64,000 bases of DNA from CAYFVU01 sp964346645 (GTDB lineage: Bacteria > Spirochaetota > Spirochaetia > DSM-16054 > Sediminispirochaetaceae): the NCBI GenBank assembly GCA_964346645.1, contig CAYFVU010000006.1, forward strand, positions 5,139 through 69,138, given 5' to 3'. The notes under the pieces are model-generated. The model was not told the origin of the DNA, ran no database searches, and worked only from the letters and a program-made list of their open reading frames with translations. Both the position numbers and the translations under genes were made by a program. Shown here piece after piece: positions 52,141 through 60,080 of this stretch. Every line of letters starts with the position of its first letter. The first letter of the stretch is position 1.

Positions 52141-53063
52141 TCGGCTCCTCCCCACTCGCCGACGAAGCGGATCTCCGGCTCGAGCTCGATTGCGAGCCGC
52201 CGAAAGGCCTCGTCCCGTGCAAGCTCCACGAGGTAGCGGATGTCCTCCGCGTTCGCGCCGCCGCGGTTGATAATGATATTTGCATGAAACGGCGCAATTT
52301 GTGCACCCCCCCTTTCGGTACCCTTCAGGCCGAGCTCGTCGAGGATGACTCCCGTCGGTCTTCCGAAATCTCGGTTGTTCTTGAAGACCGAGCCTGCGGA
52401 GGGGTAGGCGAAGTGACCCTTTCTCTTGCGGTCCTCGCAGACCCGCTCCATTTCGCCGCGAATCTCCTCCGGAACGCCGCGCCGCAGAGCGAAGGAGGCG
52501 CGGTAGACGGTTTTGTCGCCGCCCTGGAAAGGGGAGCGCTTGTAGGAGAAATCCGGGTGCGGGAGACTCAGATTCCCCCACGCACCTTTGCCGTCCACAT
52601 ATTCGATCTGCTCAACCACCTCGGAAACAGAGACTCCGTAGCAGCGTGCGTTCATCCAGAGCGCGCCGCCGGTGCTTCCGGGCATCTTGTAGATGAACTC
52701 GAGCCCGGTGAGGCCTTCCTCGCCGGCGCGGCGTGAGACCTCGCTGATTTCGGCCCCGGCTTCGGCTACGAGATGTGTTCCGTCTATCCGTACCGTCGAG
52801 AGCTTTGCCATGTCCACCACGAGCCCCCGTATGCCGGTGTCCGAGACGAGGATGTTCGCGCCGCCGCCGAGGATGTAGAGCGGCAGCCCCTCCCCATGGG
52901 CGAAGACGATGAGCTCAGCGAGCTCTTCTCTGCTTTCGGGAAGAGTGTAGATGTCCGCAGGACCGCCTACGCCGAAGGTCGTATGGTGTTTCATCGCTTC
53001 GTGGAGTCGTATTTCTCCCCTTATGTTGATTTTTTCGGCTAATTTTTCTACAGTAATACTCAC
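52137..53063 (-). CDS. murB: UDP-N-acetylenolpyruvoylglucosamine reductase (MurB)
   Basis: MurB reduces the enolpyruvyl group with FAD and NADPH to form UDP-MurNAc. The 308-residue protein has HTTFGVGGPADIY, LGGGANILVSDTGIRGLV, GLEFIYKMPGSTGGALWMNARCYG and SAGSVFKNN (catalytic serine), DELGLKG and HANIIIN. The start is GTG 53063, with only a weak GGGAT site. It is divergent from cysS across a region with an inverted repeat. Confidence 0.95.
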   Translation of the reverse strand: MSITVEKLAEKINIRGEIRLHEAMKHHTTFGVGGPADIYTLPESREELAELIVFAHGEGLPLYILGGGANILVSDTGIRGLVVDMAKLSTVRIDGTHLVAEAGAEISEVSRRAGEEGLTGLEFIYKMPGSTGGALWMNARCYGVSVSEVVEQIEYVDGKGAWGNLSLPHPDFSYKRSPFQGGDKTVYRASFALRRGVPEEIRGEMERVCEDRKRKGHFAYPSAGSVFKNNRDFGRPTGVILDELGLKGTERGGAQIAPFHANIIINRGGANAEDIRYLVELARDEAFRRLAIELEPEIRFVGEWGGAE

Positions 53064-53070
53064 TCAATCA

Positions 53071-53105
53071 TCCCGTATTCATATCATCATAATCATCATA
53101 CGGGA
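53071..53105. repeat. Inverted repeat in the murB-cysS divergent region
   Basis: TCCCGTAT (53071-53078) and ATACGGGA (53098-53105) are perfect 8-bp arms around a 19-base centre rich in ATCAT direct repeats. A CATAAT (53088-53093) in the centre might be a -10 for cysS. A similar TCCCG...CGGGA pair lies upstream of valS. Confidence 0.7.
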
Positions 53106-53156
53106 AAGACGGTGTGTTTTCCAGCGGGTTACAAGGCTTTTTCGAAAGGAGCGGGT

Positions 53157-54578
53157 ATGCAGTTACGTCTTTATAACACCATGTCACGAAAGATAGAGAA
53201 TTTTTATACGGTAGAACCTGGAGTCGCGAAGATGTATACCTGCGGTCCGACGGTCTACAACTATGCCCACATAGGTAATCTCCGCACCTACGTGTTCGAG
53301 GATGTGCTGCGGCGGGTACTCGAGTACGTAGGCTACGAGGTGGAGCACGTTATGAATGTGACCGATGTCGGACATTTGACCGACGATGCCGATGAGGGCG
53401 AGGACAAGATGGTCAAGAGCTCTCGAGAGAAGGGCATGTCCGTGTGGGAAATCGCCCAGTACTACACCGATGCCTTCTTCAAGGATGTGGACGAGCTCAA
53501 TATCCTGCGCCCGACCAAGACGCCGAAGGCCACTGAACACGTGGGGGACATGATCGGGCTCATAGAGCGGCTCGAGGAGAAGGGAAATACCTACACCTCA
53601 GGCGGAAACGTCTACTTCAGCATCGACACCTTTCCCGAATACGGAAAGCTGGCGAAACTCGATACGCAGGAGCTCAAGTCCGGCGCGAGGATAGAGGTGG
53701 ACAGCAACAAGAAGAATCCGAGAGATTTCGTGCTCTGGTTTACCCGCTCCAAGTTCGAGCACCAGGCGATGATGTGGGATTCTCCCTGGGGACGCGGCTA
53801 CCCGGGTTGGCACATCGAGTGCTCGGCGATGAGCATGAAGTATCTCGGCGAGCAGTTCGACATCCACTGTGGTGGAGTCGACCACATACCCGTGCATCAC
53901 AGCAACGAGATCGCCCAGTCGGAAGCGGCAACCGGCAAGAGGTGGGTGAATTTCTGGGTGCACGGCGAATTCTTGATCATGGATGCCGGTAAGATGGCCA
54001 AGTCGAAGGGCAACTTCATCACGCTGAGAACCCTCAAGGAGCAGGGGTATGATCCATTGGACTACCGTTACTTCTGCCTAGGCGGCCACTACCGGAGCCA
54101 GCTGCAGTTTACCCCGGATTCGCTCAATGCCGCGAGGGCTGCGCGAAAAAACCTCGTAGAAAGAGTGAAAGAACTCCAGGGAAGGGCGGGTGTCGAGTCC
54201 CGCTTGCCTACTGAGGAGCAGCTCTCGGACGAAGCGAAGAACTATCTCGGGGACTTTCGAGACGCGGTTACGGAGGACCTCCACGTGCCGAAGTGTCTCA
54301 GCGTCATGTGGAGTGCGGTAAAGGACGAGAGGATCGGCGCCGAGGACCGGCTCTCCGTACTCTACGACATGGACCGCGTGCTCGGTCTCGATCTGCAGCG
54401 AAGCGGAAGCGCCTCCGCAGAAATAGACGAAGATTCCCTCGCCCTCATAGAGGAGCGTGAGGAGGCGCGGAAGAACAAGGATTTCGCACGGGCCGATGAG
54501 ATCCGGGACGAGCTGTCTCGGAGGGGAATTACTATAAAGGACACTCCCGAAGGGACGGTATGGAGCAAATCGGTGTAA
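53157..54578 (+). CDS. cysS: Cysteine--tRNA ligase
   Basis: CysS charges tRNA-Cys. The 473-residue class Ia synthetase has YTCGPTVYNYAHIGNLRTY (zinc cysteine and HIGH-like HIGN), WHIECSAMSMKYLG, DIHCGGVDHIPVHHSNEIAQ and the KMAKSKGN form of KMSKS. I choose ATG 53157 because AAAGGAG lies five bases upstream; an ATG at 53112 has none. The ECF sigma gene follows 27 bases later. Confidence 0.96.
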   Translation: MQLRLYNTMSRKIENFYTVEPGVAKMYTCGPTVYNYAHIGNLRTYVFEDVLRRVLEYVGYEVEHVMNVTDVGHLTDDADEGEDKMVKSSREKGMSVWEIAQYYTDAFFKDVDELNILRPTKTPKATEHVGDMIGLIERLEEKGNTYTSGGNVYFSIDTFPEYGKLAKLDTQELKSGARIEVDSNKKNPRDFVLWFTRSKFEHQAMMWDSPWGRGYPGWHIECSAMSMKYLGEQFDIHCGGVDHIPVHHSNEIAQSEAATGKRWVNFWVHGEFLIMDAGKMAKSKGNFITLRTLKEQGYDPLDYRYFCLGGHYRSQLQFTPDSLNAARAARKNLVERVKELQGRAGVESRLPTEEQLSDEAKNYLGDFRDAVTEDLHVPKCLSVMWSAVKDERIGAEDRLSVLYDMDRVLGLDLQRSGSASAEIDEDSLALIEEREEARKNKDFARADEIRDELSRRGITIKDTPEGTVWSKSV

Positions 54579-54605
54579 CATTTAAGCCGATGTGTTGTTT
54601 TAATT

Positions 54606-55133
54606 ATGAAGATCCATACCGATGACCCAGAGATGTTCCGAACTGTGTATGAGCGTGTATTCCCAACGGTGCTCCGGGTATCGTATAATATCACGTTGGA
54701 TGCGGATATAGCGGAGGATATTTGCCAGGAAGCCTTTATCAAATTCTACCACCACTCCGCTCCTTTTCCGTCTATCGACCAGGCAACCTATTGGTTATTG
54801 AGAGTGGTTAAGAACCTGTCCCTGAACTACTTCAAGCGCAAAAAGCGGGAGCGAAAGGCTATGGAGAGCTACTTTCATCAGCCGCGATCGCTCCCGAAGA
54901 CCGGCGAAGAGTCGCTCCTCCAAACGGAAACTACCCAGATCGTACAACAGGCGATCAGCCGTCTTCCGGACACCCTCAAGTCGGTCATCGTGCTCAAGGA
55001 GTTCGGAGAGCTCTCATACAAAGACATAGCGAAGGTGTTACACATCACGGAGAACAACGTCAAGGTACGTGTCCACAGGGCTCGTACGCAACTCGAATCT
55101 CTCATCGAGGAGGATGACGTACATGTGCGTTGA
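54606..55133 (+). CDS. ECF-type RNA polymerase sigma factor
   Basis: The protein (175 residues) has sigma region 2 (YNITLDADIAEDICQEAFIKFY, then YWLLRVVKNLSLNYFKRKKR) and region 4 (AISRLPDTLKSVIVLKEFGELSYKDIAKVL, HITENNVKVRVHRAR), with no region 3, as in RpoE-type sigmas. It should direct an envelope-related regulon. ATG 54606 has no Shine-Dalgarno sequence; ATG 54633 would cut region 2. TGTAAC (54574-54579) upstream could be an ECF-type -35 (weak). It overlaps the anti-sigma gene by 11 bases. From memory, cysS followed by an RpoE-type gene is also seen in Treponema pallidum; check. Confidence 0.9.
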   Translation: MKIHTDDPEMFRTVYERVFPTVLRVSYNITLDADIAEDICQEAFIKFYHHSAPFPSIDQATYWLLRVVKNLSLNYFKRKKRERKAMESYFHQPRSLPKTGEESLLQTETTQIVQQAISRLPDTLKSVIVLKEFGELSYKDIAKVLHITENNVKVRVHRARTQLESLIEEDDVHVR

Positions 55134-55722
55134 TGATAAAGAACTATCGGCATATATCGACGGCGAGCTCTCACCGCAGGCGCAGGAGGCGATCGCCGCA
55201 CATATAGAGCAGTGCTCGACCTGCAGCGAGAGGTTCGAGTCAATGCATGGAGTGAGCCGGCTGATGCGGGACTCCTCAGAGGTCGCAGACTCAGAGGATC
55301 GGCTCGCACGCTCATGGAATCGTATCGACGTTTCGGTGCGCAGGCGGTCCGGACCTTCGATATGGAGCAGACATCTCAAGCTCTCCGCGCCGGCGGCTGC
55401 CGCGGCAGCATTTGTGCTGGTACTGCTCGGCGGACTCTCGGCCTTTTTTTTCGGTGCAATTTACTCCCCCGACACGGGGCAACCGAATGGGATACCCGTA
55501 GTCGAACGCTCAGAAGAACGCGAGGAGGTTTCTTTCCGCAAAGAGAAGCGGGAACCCACCCGCAAAGAAATGGAGGAGCTGATCAGGTTCCTCTCTGAAC
55601 GCGGTGCATCGATCGAGTTGAAGATCGAGCTCCCGCAACCTTCGAACTTCACCGTGTACGGAGAGCCTCAGCTCATCCGGGCAGCGGATTTTACCGATTT
55701 TAAGGAGAATACGGTCAATTGA
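55123..55722 (+). CDS. Membrane-bound zinc-finger anti-sigma factor
   Basis: The protein (199 residues) starts with a zf-HC2-type anti-sigma domain: Cys2, then His27, Cys31 and Cys34 in AHIEQCSTCSERF. One membrane segment follows (near residues 88-112, AAAAAAFVLVLLGGLSAFFF), and then an extracytoplasmic tail of about 85 residues. It probably holds the sigma factor at the membrane until proteolysis or redox change frees it. ATG 55123 has GAGGAGG nine bases upstream; ATG 55114 overlaps that site. It overlaps the sigma gene by 11 bases and the next gene by four. Confidence 0.88.
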   Translation: MCVDDKELSAYIDGELSPQAQEAIAAHIEQCSTCSERFESMHGVSRLMRDSSEVADSEDRLARSWNRIDVSVRRRSGPSIWSRHLKLSAPAAAAAAFVLVLLGGLSAFFFGAIYSPDTGQPNGIPVVERSEEREEVSFRKEKREPTRKEMEELIRFLSERGASIELKIELPQPSNFTVYGEPQLIRAADFTDFKENTVN

Positions 55723-56231
55723 GACTTTATTTCATACGATTTCTCCTTCTCTTCTTTCTGCTCTGTGCGATCGGCACGGGGTATCTTGCCGCGCAGGATA
55801 ACGGCAACGGCATAAGCCGCGAAGAGCTCGAGCATGTGCTCGACTATCTGCAGAAGGAAGCGGTCTCGGTCGATATCACCGCCAGAATAACCGGAGAGAA
55901 GGGGCGGAACGTGTGGGACACGGAGAGCCGGCGCTTGACCGTTTCCGGACGTTCGGTTACCGTCTCACTCGACGGCGACAACATACGTGTGGTTGCCCAC
56001 ATCATCCCGTTTTTGAACGAGGACAACTCCATTCTGCTCGTCGCAAAGGGTGAGGTCTGGATTCACAGCGATTCGCAGGAGGATACGAAGTACTACAGCA
56101 CGATGAAGAGTCTGCCGGTAAAGGCGGGCGAGAGCATCATGTTCTTTCCCGTCGGTGTCGCGGTAGATGTCGATAAAAACGTCTATACTATTGAGATGGA
56201 GATTCGGGTCAGCCCATACGAGCCAGATTAG
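55719..56231 (+). CDS. Small exported protein of unknown function in the sigma operon
   Basis: The protein (170 residues) has a signal peptide (FIRFLLLFFLLCAIGTGYLAAQ, cleavage near residue 26), then a beta-rich domain with no known motif (VTVSLDGDNIRVVAHIIPF, LLVAKGEVWIHSD). The start is TTG 55719, whose TTGA overlaps the anti-sigma stop, a sign of translational coupling. Because it is bound into the sigma/anti-sigma operon it may be a sensor partner or a target of the same stress response (inference). A TIG/transglutaminase-like protein gene follows six bases later. Confidence 0.75.
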   Translation: MRLYFIRFLLLFFLLCAIGTGYLAAQDNGNGISREELEHVLDYLQKEAVSVDITARITGEKGRNVWDTESRRLTVSGRSVTVSLDGDNIRVVAHIIPFLNEDNSILLVAKGEVWIHSDSQEDTKYYSTMKSLPVKAGESIMFFPVGVAVDVDKNVYTIEMEIRVSPYEPD

Positions 56232-56237
56232 TCCTGC

Positions 56238-57884
56238 ATGAGAAACCACACGCTTCGCTCCGCCCTCATCCCCGTTGCACTGCTCGTTCTGCTCATTGCA
56301 GCGGCCGTATTTCACACGAGACTCATAAAGCATCCTCCCGAGATAGTTTCGCTCTCGCCCGCCGCCACCTTCCCGGGCAATCCCCTCACGATCAACGGGA
56401 AGAACTTCGGAGAGAAACGGGGCGACAGCGAGGTGGTAATCGCCGGAATTCGCGCCACCTCTTCTCACTTTATCGAGTGGAACGATACGAGAATTCGGCT
56501 CCGTGTGCCGCACGGCGTGAAGTCGGGGAGGGTTTACGTGCGGACGAACGACGGGAAGAGCAACGGGGCGCTCTTTACCAACAAGTCCCACATTCCCGTC
56601 ATTCTTTCCGGTCCAGCGGAACCGGGGCAGCCCTATATCGAGAGCATAAGCCCGGAAAAGGGGGCCGTAGGCGCCGAGGTCTCAATAACCGGGACCAACT
56701 TCGGCCGGCGGAGGGGTAACGGCAACGTGTTCTTTCGTTTTCTTCTCGGCGACGCCGGCACATCGAAAGGCAAGGAGGATGCCCTCTCTCGGGTGAATTG
56801 CAGTGAAATAGATTACGACTATCTCCTCTGGAGCGACCAGGAGATACGGGTTTACGTTCCCGATGGGGCGGTTTCGGGGAATGTGATGGTGGAGACCGAC
56901 CGGGGAATGAGCAACGCCGTGTATTTCGAGGTGGCGGGACCTTCGGGGACGAAGCGGTTCGAACGAAAGAAGGGATATCAGATACAGCACGAGATCACCA
57001 TACGTAATCTCGACGCCGGAGGAGAGGGGGGAGGGATCGAGGTATGGGTGCCGCGGCTCACCGAAGGCTATACACAGCAGAGTATAGAGGAGTCGCACAG
57101 CCCCGAGCCGATGTGGCAGGACTATCAAGGGGTAATGCGGTATCATGTGAGCGAGCCGGCGGATGTGGAGGAGGCGGTCCTCTCCCACACCTACTGGTTC
57201 GAGCGCTACTCCGTCTCCACCGACATCAGTCCCTCCTCGTTACCGAGTAGCTACGATACCGATCGGGAGCTCTACCGGCGGTACACGAGACCCGGCAGCT
57301 TCATTCCTTCCGACGAAGGGTACTTTCGGGATCTCGCCGCACGGGTAACGAGGGGGGAGATGAGTCCCTACGCCAAGGCGAAGGCGATCTACGAGTATCT
57401 CATTGAGGCATTGGAGGTTGACTCATCCTCGAGGGGCTCTCTCGAAGAGGCCATAGAGAGCGGCAGTTGCACCGCCTCGGACTATGGTCTCCTCTTCGTC
57501 ATTCTCGCGCGTGCAGCAGACATACCCGCGCGGCCGAACGCCGGCTACCTCGTTTTCGGCGACAAGCTGACCCGTACCCATACGTGGGCCGAGTTCTACC
57601 TTCCCCACTACGGATGGGTGCCTACGGACCCGGCCCTCGGGGACGGAATCGGCTACATATCCATGCCCGTCGATGATCCGAGGAGCTTCTACTTCGGCAA
57701 CATGGACAATCAACACATCACCTTCTCTCGACATGTGGTGGAGATCCCCAAGGTGAATCCCCACTCGAGGACCCGCGAAATCTCCCGGTCTTTCAGCCTG
57801 CAGACGGTCTGGGAGGAGTATCAACCGGATATAGAGGACTACAGTTCGAGGTGGAGTGATCTTCGCGTGATAGACTGGTGGTGA
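56238..57884 (+). CDS. Membrane-anchored IPT/TIG-repeat transglutaminase-like protein
   Basis: The protein (548 residues) has an N-terminal membrane anchor (ALIPVALLVLLIAAAVF, residues 9-25), then two IPT/TIG domains (about 33-114 and 132-233; PPEIVSLSPAATFPG, PYIESISPEKGAVG), a beta-rich linker, and a transglutaminase-like domain with the full triad Cys411 (ESGSCTASDYG), His448 (THTWAEFYLP) and Asp464 (PTDPALG). It should act outside the membrane, perhaps as a protease or cross-linking/amidase enzyme. ATG 56238 follows the previous stop by six bases, so it ends the sigma operon. Confidence 0.88.
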   Translation: MRNHTLRSALIPVALLVLLIAAAVFHTRLIKHPPEIVSLSPAATFPGNPLTINGKNFGEKRGDSEVVIAGIRATSSHFIEWNDTRIRLRVPHGVKSGRVYVRTNDGKSNGALFTNKSHIPVILSGPAEPGQPYIESISPEKGAVGAEVSITGTNFGRRRGNGNVFFRFLLGDAGTSKGKEDALSRVNCSEIDYDYLLWSDQEIRVYVPDGAVSGNVMVETDRGMSNAVYFEVAGPSGTKRFERKKGYQIQHEITIRNLDAGGEGGGIEVWVPRLTEGYTQQSIEESHSPEPMWQDYQGVMRYHVSEPADVEEAVLSHTYWFERYSVSTDISPSSLPSSYDTDRELYRRYTRPGSFIPSDEGYFRDLAARVTRGEMSPYAKAKAIYEYLIEALEVDSSSRGSLEEAIESGSCTASDYGLLFVILARAADIPARPNAGYLVFGDKLTRTHTWAEFYLPHYGWVPTDPALGDGIGYISMPVDDPRSFYFGNMDNQHITFSRHVVEIPKVNPHSRTREISRSFSLQTVWEEYQPDIEDYSSRWSDLRVIDWW

Positions 57885-57898
57885 GAGACTATTGGTGA

Positions 57899-57928
57899 TT
57901 GACAAATTGTAATGTCGGCACCTATACT
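57899..57928 (+). promoter_or_regulatory. Consensus promoter of the dual cNMP regulator gene
   Basis: TTGACA (57899-57904), an 18-base spacer and TATACT (57923-57928). RNA would start near 57935, 23 bases before ATG 57958. This separates the regulator from the sigma operon. Confidence 0.8.
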
Positions 57929-57957
57929 TTGCGTGAGGGAATGTCGATAGGTAGTAT

Positions 57958-59181
57958 ATGAATAACTCTTTACAGCTTTCTCTTGTAAAGTTCAATAAAG
58001 GCGCGTATATAATAGTTGAAGGCAAGCAAGAAGCCGACTGCTTCTATATCATACGTTCCGGACAAGTACAAATAAGTAAAGAAGTGGAGATAGTGGAGGA
58101 AGAAGAGGGAAACGTTCTCCAGCCCGGCGATTTTTTCGGCGTCGTCTCCACCATGTCTACCCACAGCCACATAGAAACCGCCCGGGCTATGACCGATGTC
58201 ACTCTCATAGCCGTAAAGAAGAACCAATACGGACTGCTGATAAAGATGAACGCGCCGGTAGCTATGAAAATCATCCAGCAGTTCTCTAAGAAGATGCGTT
58301 ACCTCGACGAGGCACTCACCCGCATAACCCTGAAGAGCACCGCCGAGTCCGACATCTCTCACCTCTTCAAGGTGGCAGAGTACTATGCACGGCAAAACCA
58401 GTTCAATCAGGCCTACTACGCCTATCACCAGTACATCAAGTACTGTCCGGACGGCGAGAACATTAACACCGCTAAAGAGCGGATGGCAAAGATACGTCCC
58501 TACGCCAAGGCCGTCTACCTGAACGGGAGCGAGGAGGAGTTTACCCGCACCTATCCCAAAGACAACATGATTTTCTCAGAGGCGCAGCCCGGCAAGGAGC
58601 TCTACATCATTCAGAAGGGGAGTGTGAAGATTACCAAGATCATGAACGACAACGAGGTGCTTCTCGCACTCCTCAAACCCGGCGACATTTTCGGCGAGAT
58701 GGCCCTTTTAGAGGACAAACCGAGAAGCGCGTCGGCAATTGCCCATGAGAAAGCGGTGCTTCTGGCGGTGAACAAGACCAACTTCAAACGGATGGTCTCC
58801 ACCGAGCCCCAGATCATTACCCGCCTCACACAGCTCCTCTCCGAGAGGATCTGGTTCATCTACAAACAGCTGGCGAATACGCAGATAAGCGACCCGCTCG
58901 GCAAGCTCTACGATGCTCTGCTCATTCAGCTCGAAAAACAGCGGGTGCCGATATCGGTCAGCTCCTACACCTTCGACTTCGGCACGCAGGAACTGATAAA
59001 TATGGTAGGACTTCCCAAGGCGGAGGGGACCATGGCGGTGCGGAAGCTACTCGAGAACTCGCGAATCCGAGTCACCGACAACAAGATCCATGTAACTCAG
59101 GTAGACGAAATAGAGAAGCAGGCAAAGTACTTCAGAAAGATGGAGCGGATCGCCAGAGCCCGAAAGAGCTCTTCGGGCTGA
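57958..59181 (+). CDS. Dual cyclic-nucleotide-binding regulator with Crp-like winged helix
   Basis: The 407-residue protein has two cNMP-binding domains: about 12-110 (IIRSGQVQISKEV, LQPGDFFGVVS) and about 190-300 (LYIIQKGSVKITKIM, LLKPGDIFGEMALLEDKPRSAS, where GEMALLEDKPRSA matches the phosphate-binding cassette). A TPR-like helical linker (about 128-180, YYARQNQFNQAYYAYHQYIK) joins them. Residues about 338-385 (TFDFGTQELINMVGLPKAEG, TMAVRKLLENSRI) look like a Crp-type winged helix. The first domain lacks the canonical cassette, so probably only the second binds a nucleotide. Targets are unknown. Confidence 0.88.
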   Translation: MNNSLQLSLVKFNKGAYIIVEGKQEADCFYIIRSGQVQISKEVEIVEEEEGNVLQPGDFFGVVSTMSTHSHIETARAMTDVTLIAVKKNQYGLLIKMNAPVAMKIIQQFSKKMRYLDEALTRITLKSTAESDISHLFKVAEYYARQNQFNQAYYAYHQYIKYCPDGENINTAKERMAKIRPYAKAVYLNGSEEEFTRTYPKDNMIFSEAQPGKELYIIQKGSVKITKIMNDNEVLLALLKPGDIFGEMALLEDKPRSASAIAHEKAVLLAVNKTNFKRMVSTEPQIITRLTQLLSERIWFIYKQLANTQISDPLGKLYDALLIQLEKQRVPISVSSYTFDFGTQELINMVGLPKAEGTMAVRKLLENSRIRVTDNKIHVTQVDEIEKQAKYFRKMERIARARKSSSG

Positions 59182-59267
59182 GTGATGCCGGCCGGCTCTT
59201 CCCCCCCCTCTATCGCGGAAGCCTTGAGTTCTGAACCACCCACTACCCCTCCTTCTGCCTCCCGTGT

Positions 59268-60023
59268 TCAGAAGACCTTTTGGCCCGGGGGAAAGAAGAC
59301 CTCCCCGGCAGTAGAGACGGAGATATTCGGACCGCTCTTACTGAAGACGGTGAGCACCTGATTGCCCGAGGAATCGGTCAGCGGCGCGACGAGTCGTCCG
59401 CTCTCCCCGAGTGTTGCGATAATTCTCGGCGGAATGGTCTCGGCAGCGGCGTGCACTAGCACAGCGTCGTAGTTTCTCTCGAAGGCCTCCGCCTGACTCG
59501 TGAGCACGACATTATCGAGGCCGAGCTCCCGCCATCGCTCGGGGTATATCTCTGCCTGCTCTTCGAGAGCCTCGACCACTTCGACACGCTCGGCGAGGGT
59601 GGCGGCAATTGCGGCGAAGAAACCGCAGCCCCTCCCCACTACCAAGAGGCGGGAGCCGCTGCGTATCGACATCTCCTCGATCAGTACGGCGACGGATGAG
59701 AAATCCGGCACGATTGCTCCTGAGTAGAGCGGAATCGCTTGGTTTTCGTTGGCAAAACTGTGCAGCTGATCCGGAAGGAAGAAGCTGCGGGGGATCTTGA
59801 GAAAGGAATCTTTTAAACTCTGCGGGAGATCGAGTTGTGCGATAGTCTGTTGCAGGGGGCTCGTTTCATCGGTCTCCTGGGCGTGAAGGGGGGACCGGGT
59901 CGGGGCGAAGAGCAGGAGGGTGAGGAAGACGGCCAGGCAGAGATGGCTCCCGCGTCGAGTAATAGCATCGAAACGGGAGGATTTCTGCGAAATTATCCGG
60001 GATCGCGAAATTCGCCGGCTCAT
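59268..60023 (-). CDS. Protein-L-isoaspartate O-methyltransferase-like protein with export signal
   Basis: The C-terminal 200 residues match PCMT: IPRSFFLPDQLHSFANENQA (family PRexFvP), then LLVVGRGCGFFAAIAATLAERVEVVE, a SAM-binding Gly motif, and YDAVLVHAAAETIPPRI. The first 50 residues hold a basic stretch and a hydrophobic signal (GSHLCLAVFLTLLLFAP) ending at LHAQ, so it is predicted exported or membrane-anchored, odd for a SAM enzyme. The usual GQTISQP becomes SGAIVPD, so activity is doubtful. ATG 60023 lies one base after the RNA start predicted from a TATACT box. Confidence 0.8.
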   Translation of the reverse strand: MSRRISRSRIISQKSSRFDAITRRGSHLCLAVFLTLLLFAPTRSPLHAQETDETSPLQQTIAQLDLPQSLKDSFLKIPRSFFLPDQLHSFANENQAIPLYSGAIVPDFSSVAVLIEEMSIRSGSRLLVVGRGCGFFAAIAATLAERVEVVEALEEQAEIYPERWRELGLDNVVLTSQAEAFERNYDAVLVHAAAETIPPRIIATLGESGRLVAPLTDSSGNQVLTVFSKSGPNISVSTAGEVFFPPGQKVF

Positions 60024-60030
60024 GTGTGCG

Positions 60031-60058
60031 AGTATAGCACATTTTGTAAAAATGAGAA
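60031..60058 (-). promoter_or_regulatory. Promoter of the PCMT-like gene, positioned for a leaderless mRNA
   Basis: On the minus strand TTCTCA (60058-60053), a 16-base spacer and TATACT (60036-60031). RNA would start at about 60024, one base before the ATG at 60023; there is no ribosome site. Confidence 0.6.
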
Positions 60059-60080
60059 CGTCATACCGCTGCCGTATCCG

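Noticed and set aside
52141..52581. Upstream extension of mgtE to 52581
   Set aside because: The extra 147 residues are murB read in another frame and are Arg/Pro-rich; the ATGA overlap with murB gives the normal MgtE start.
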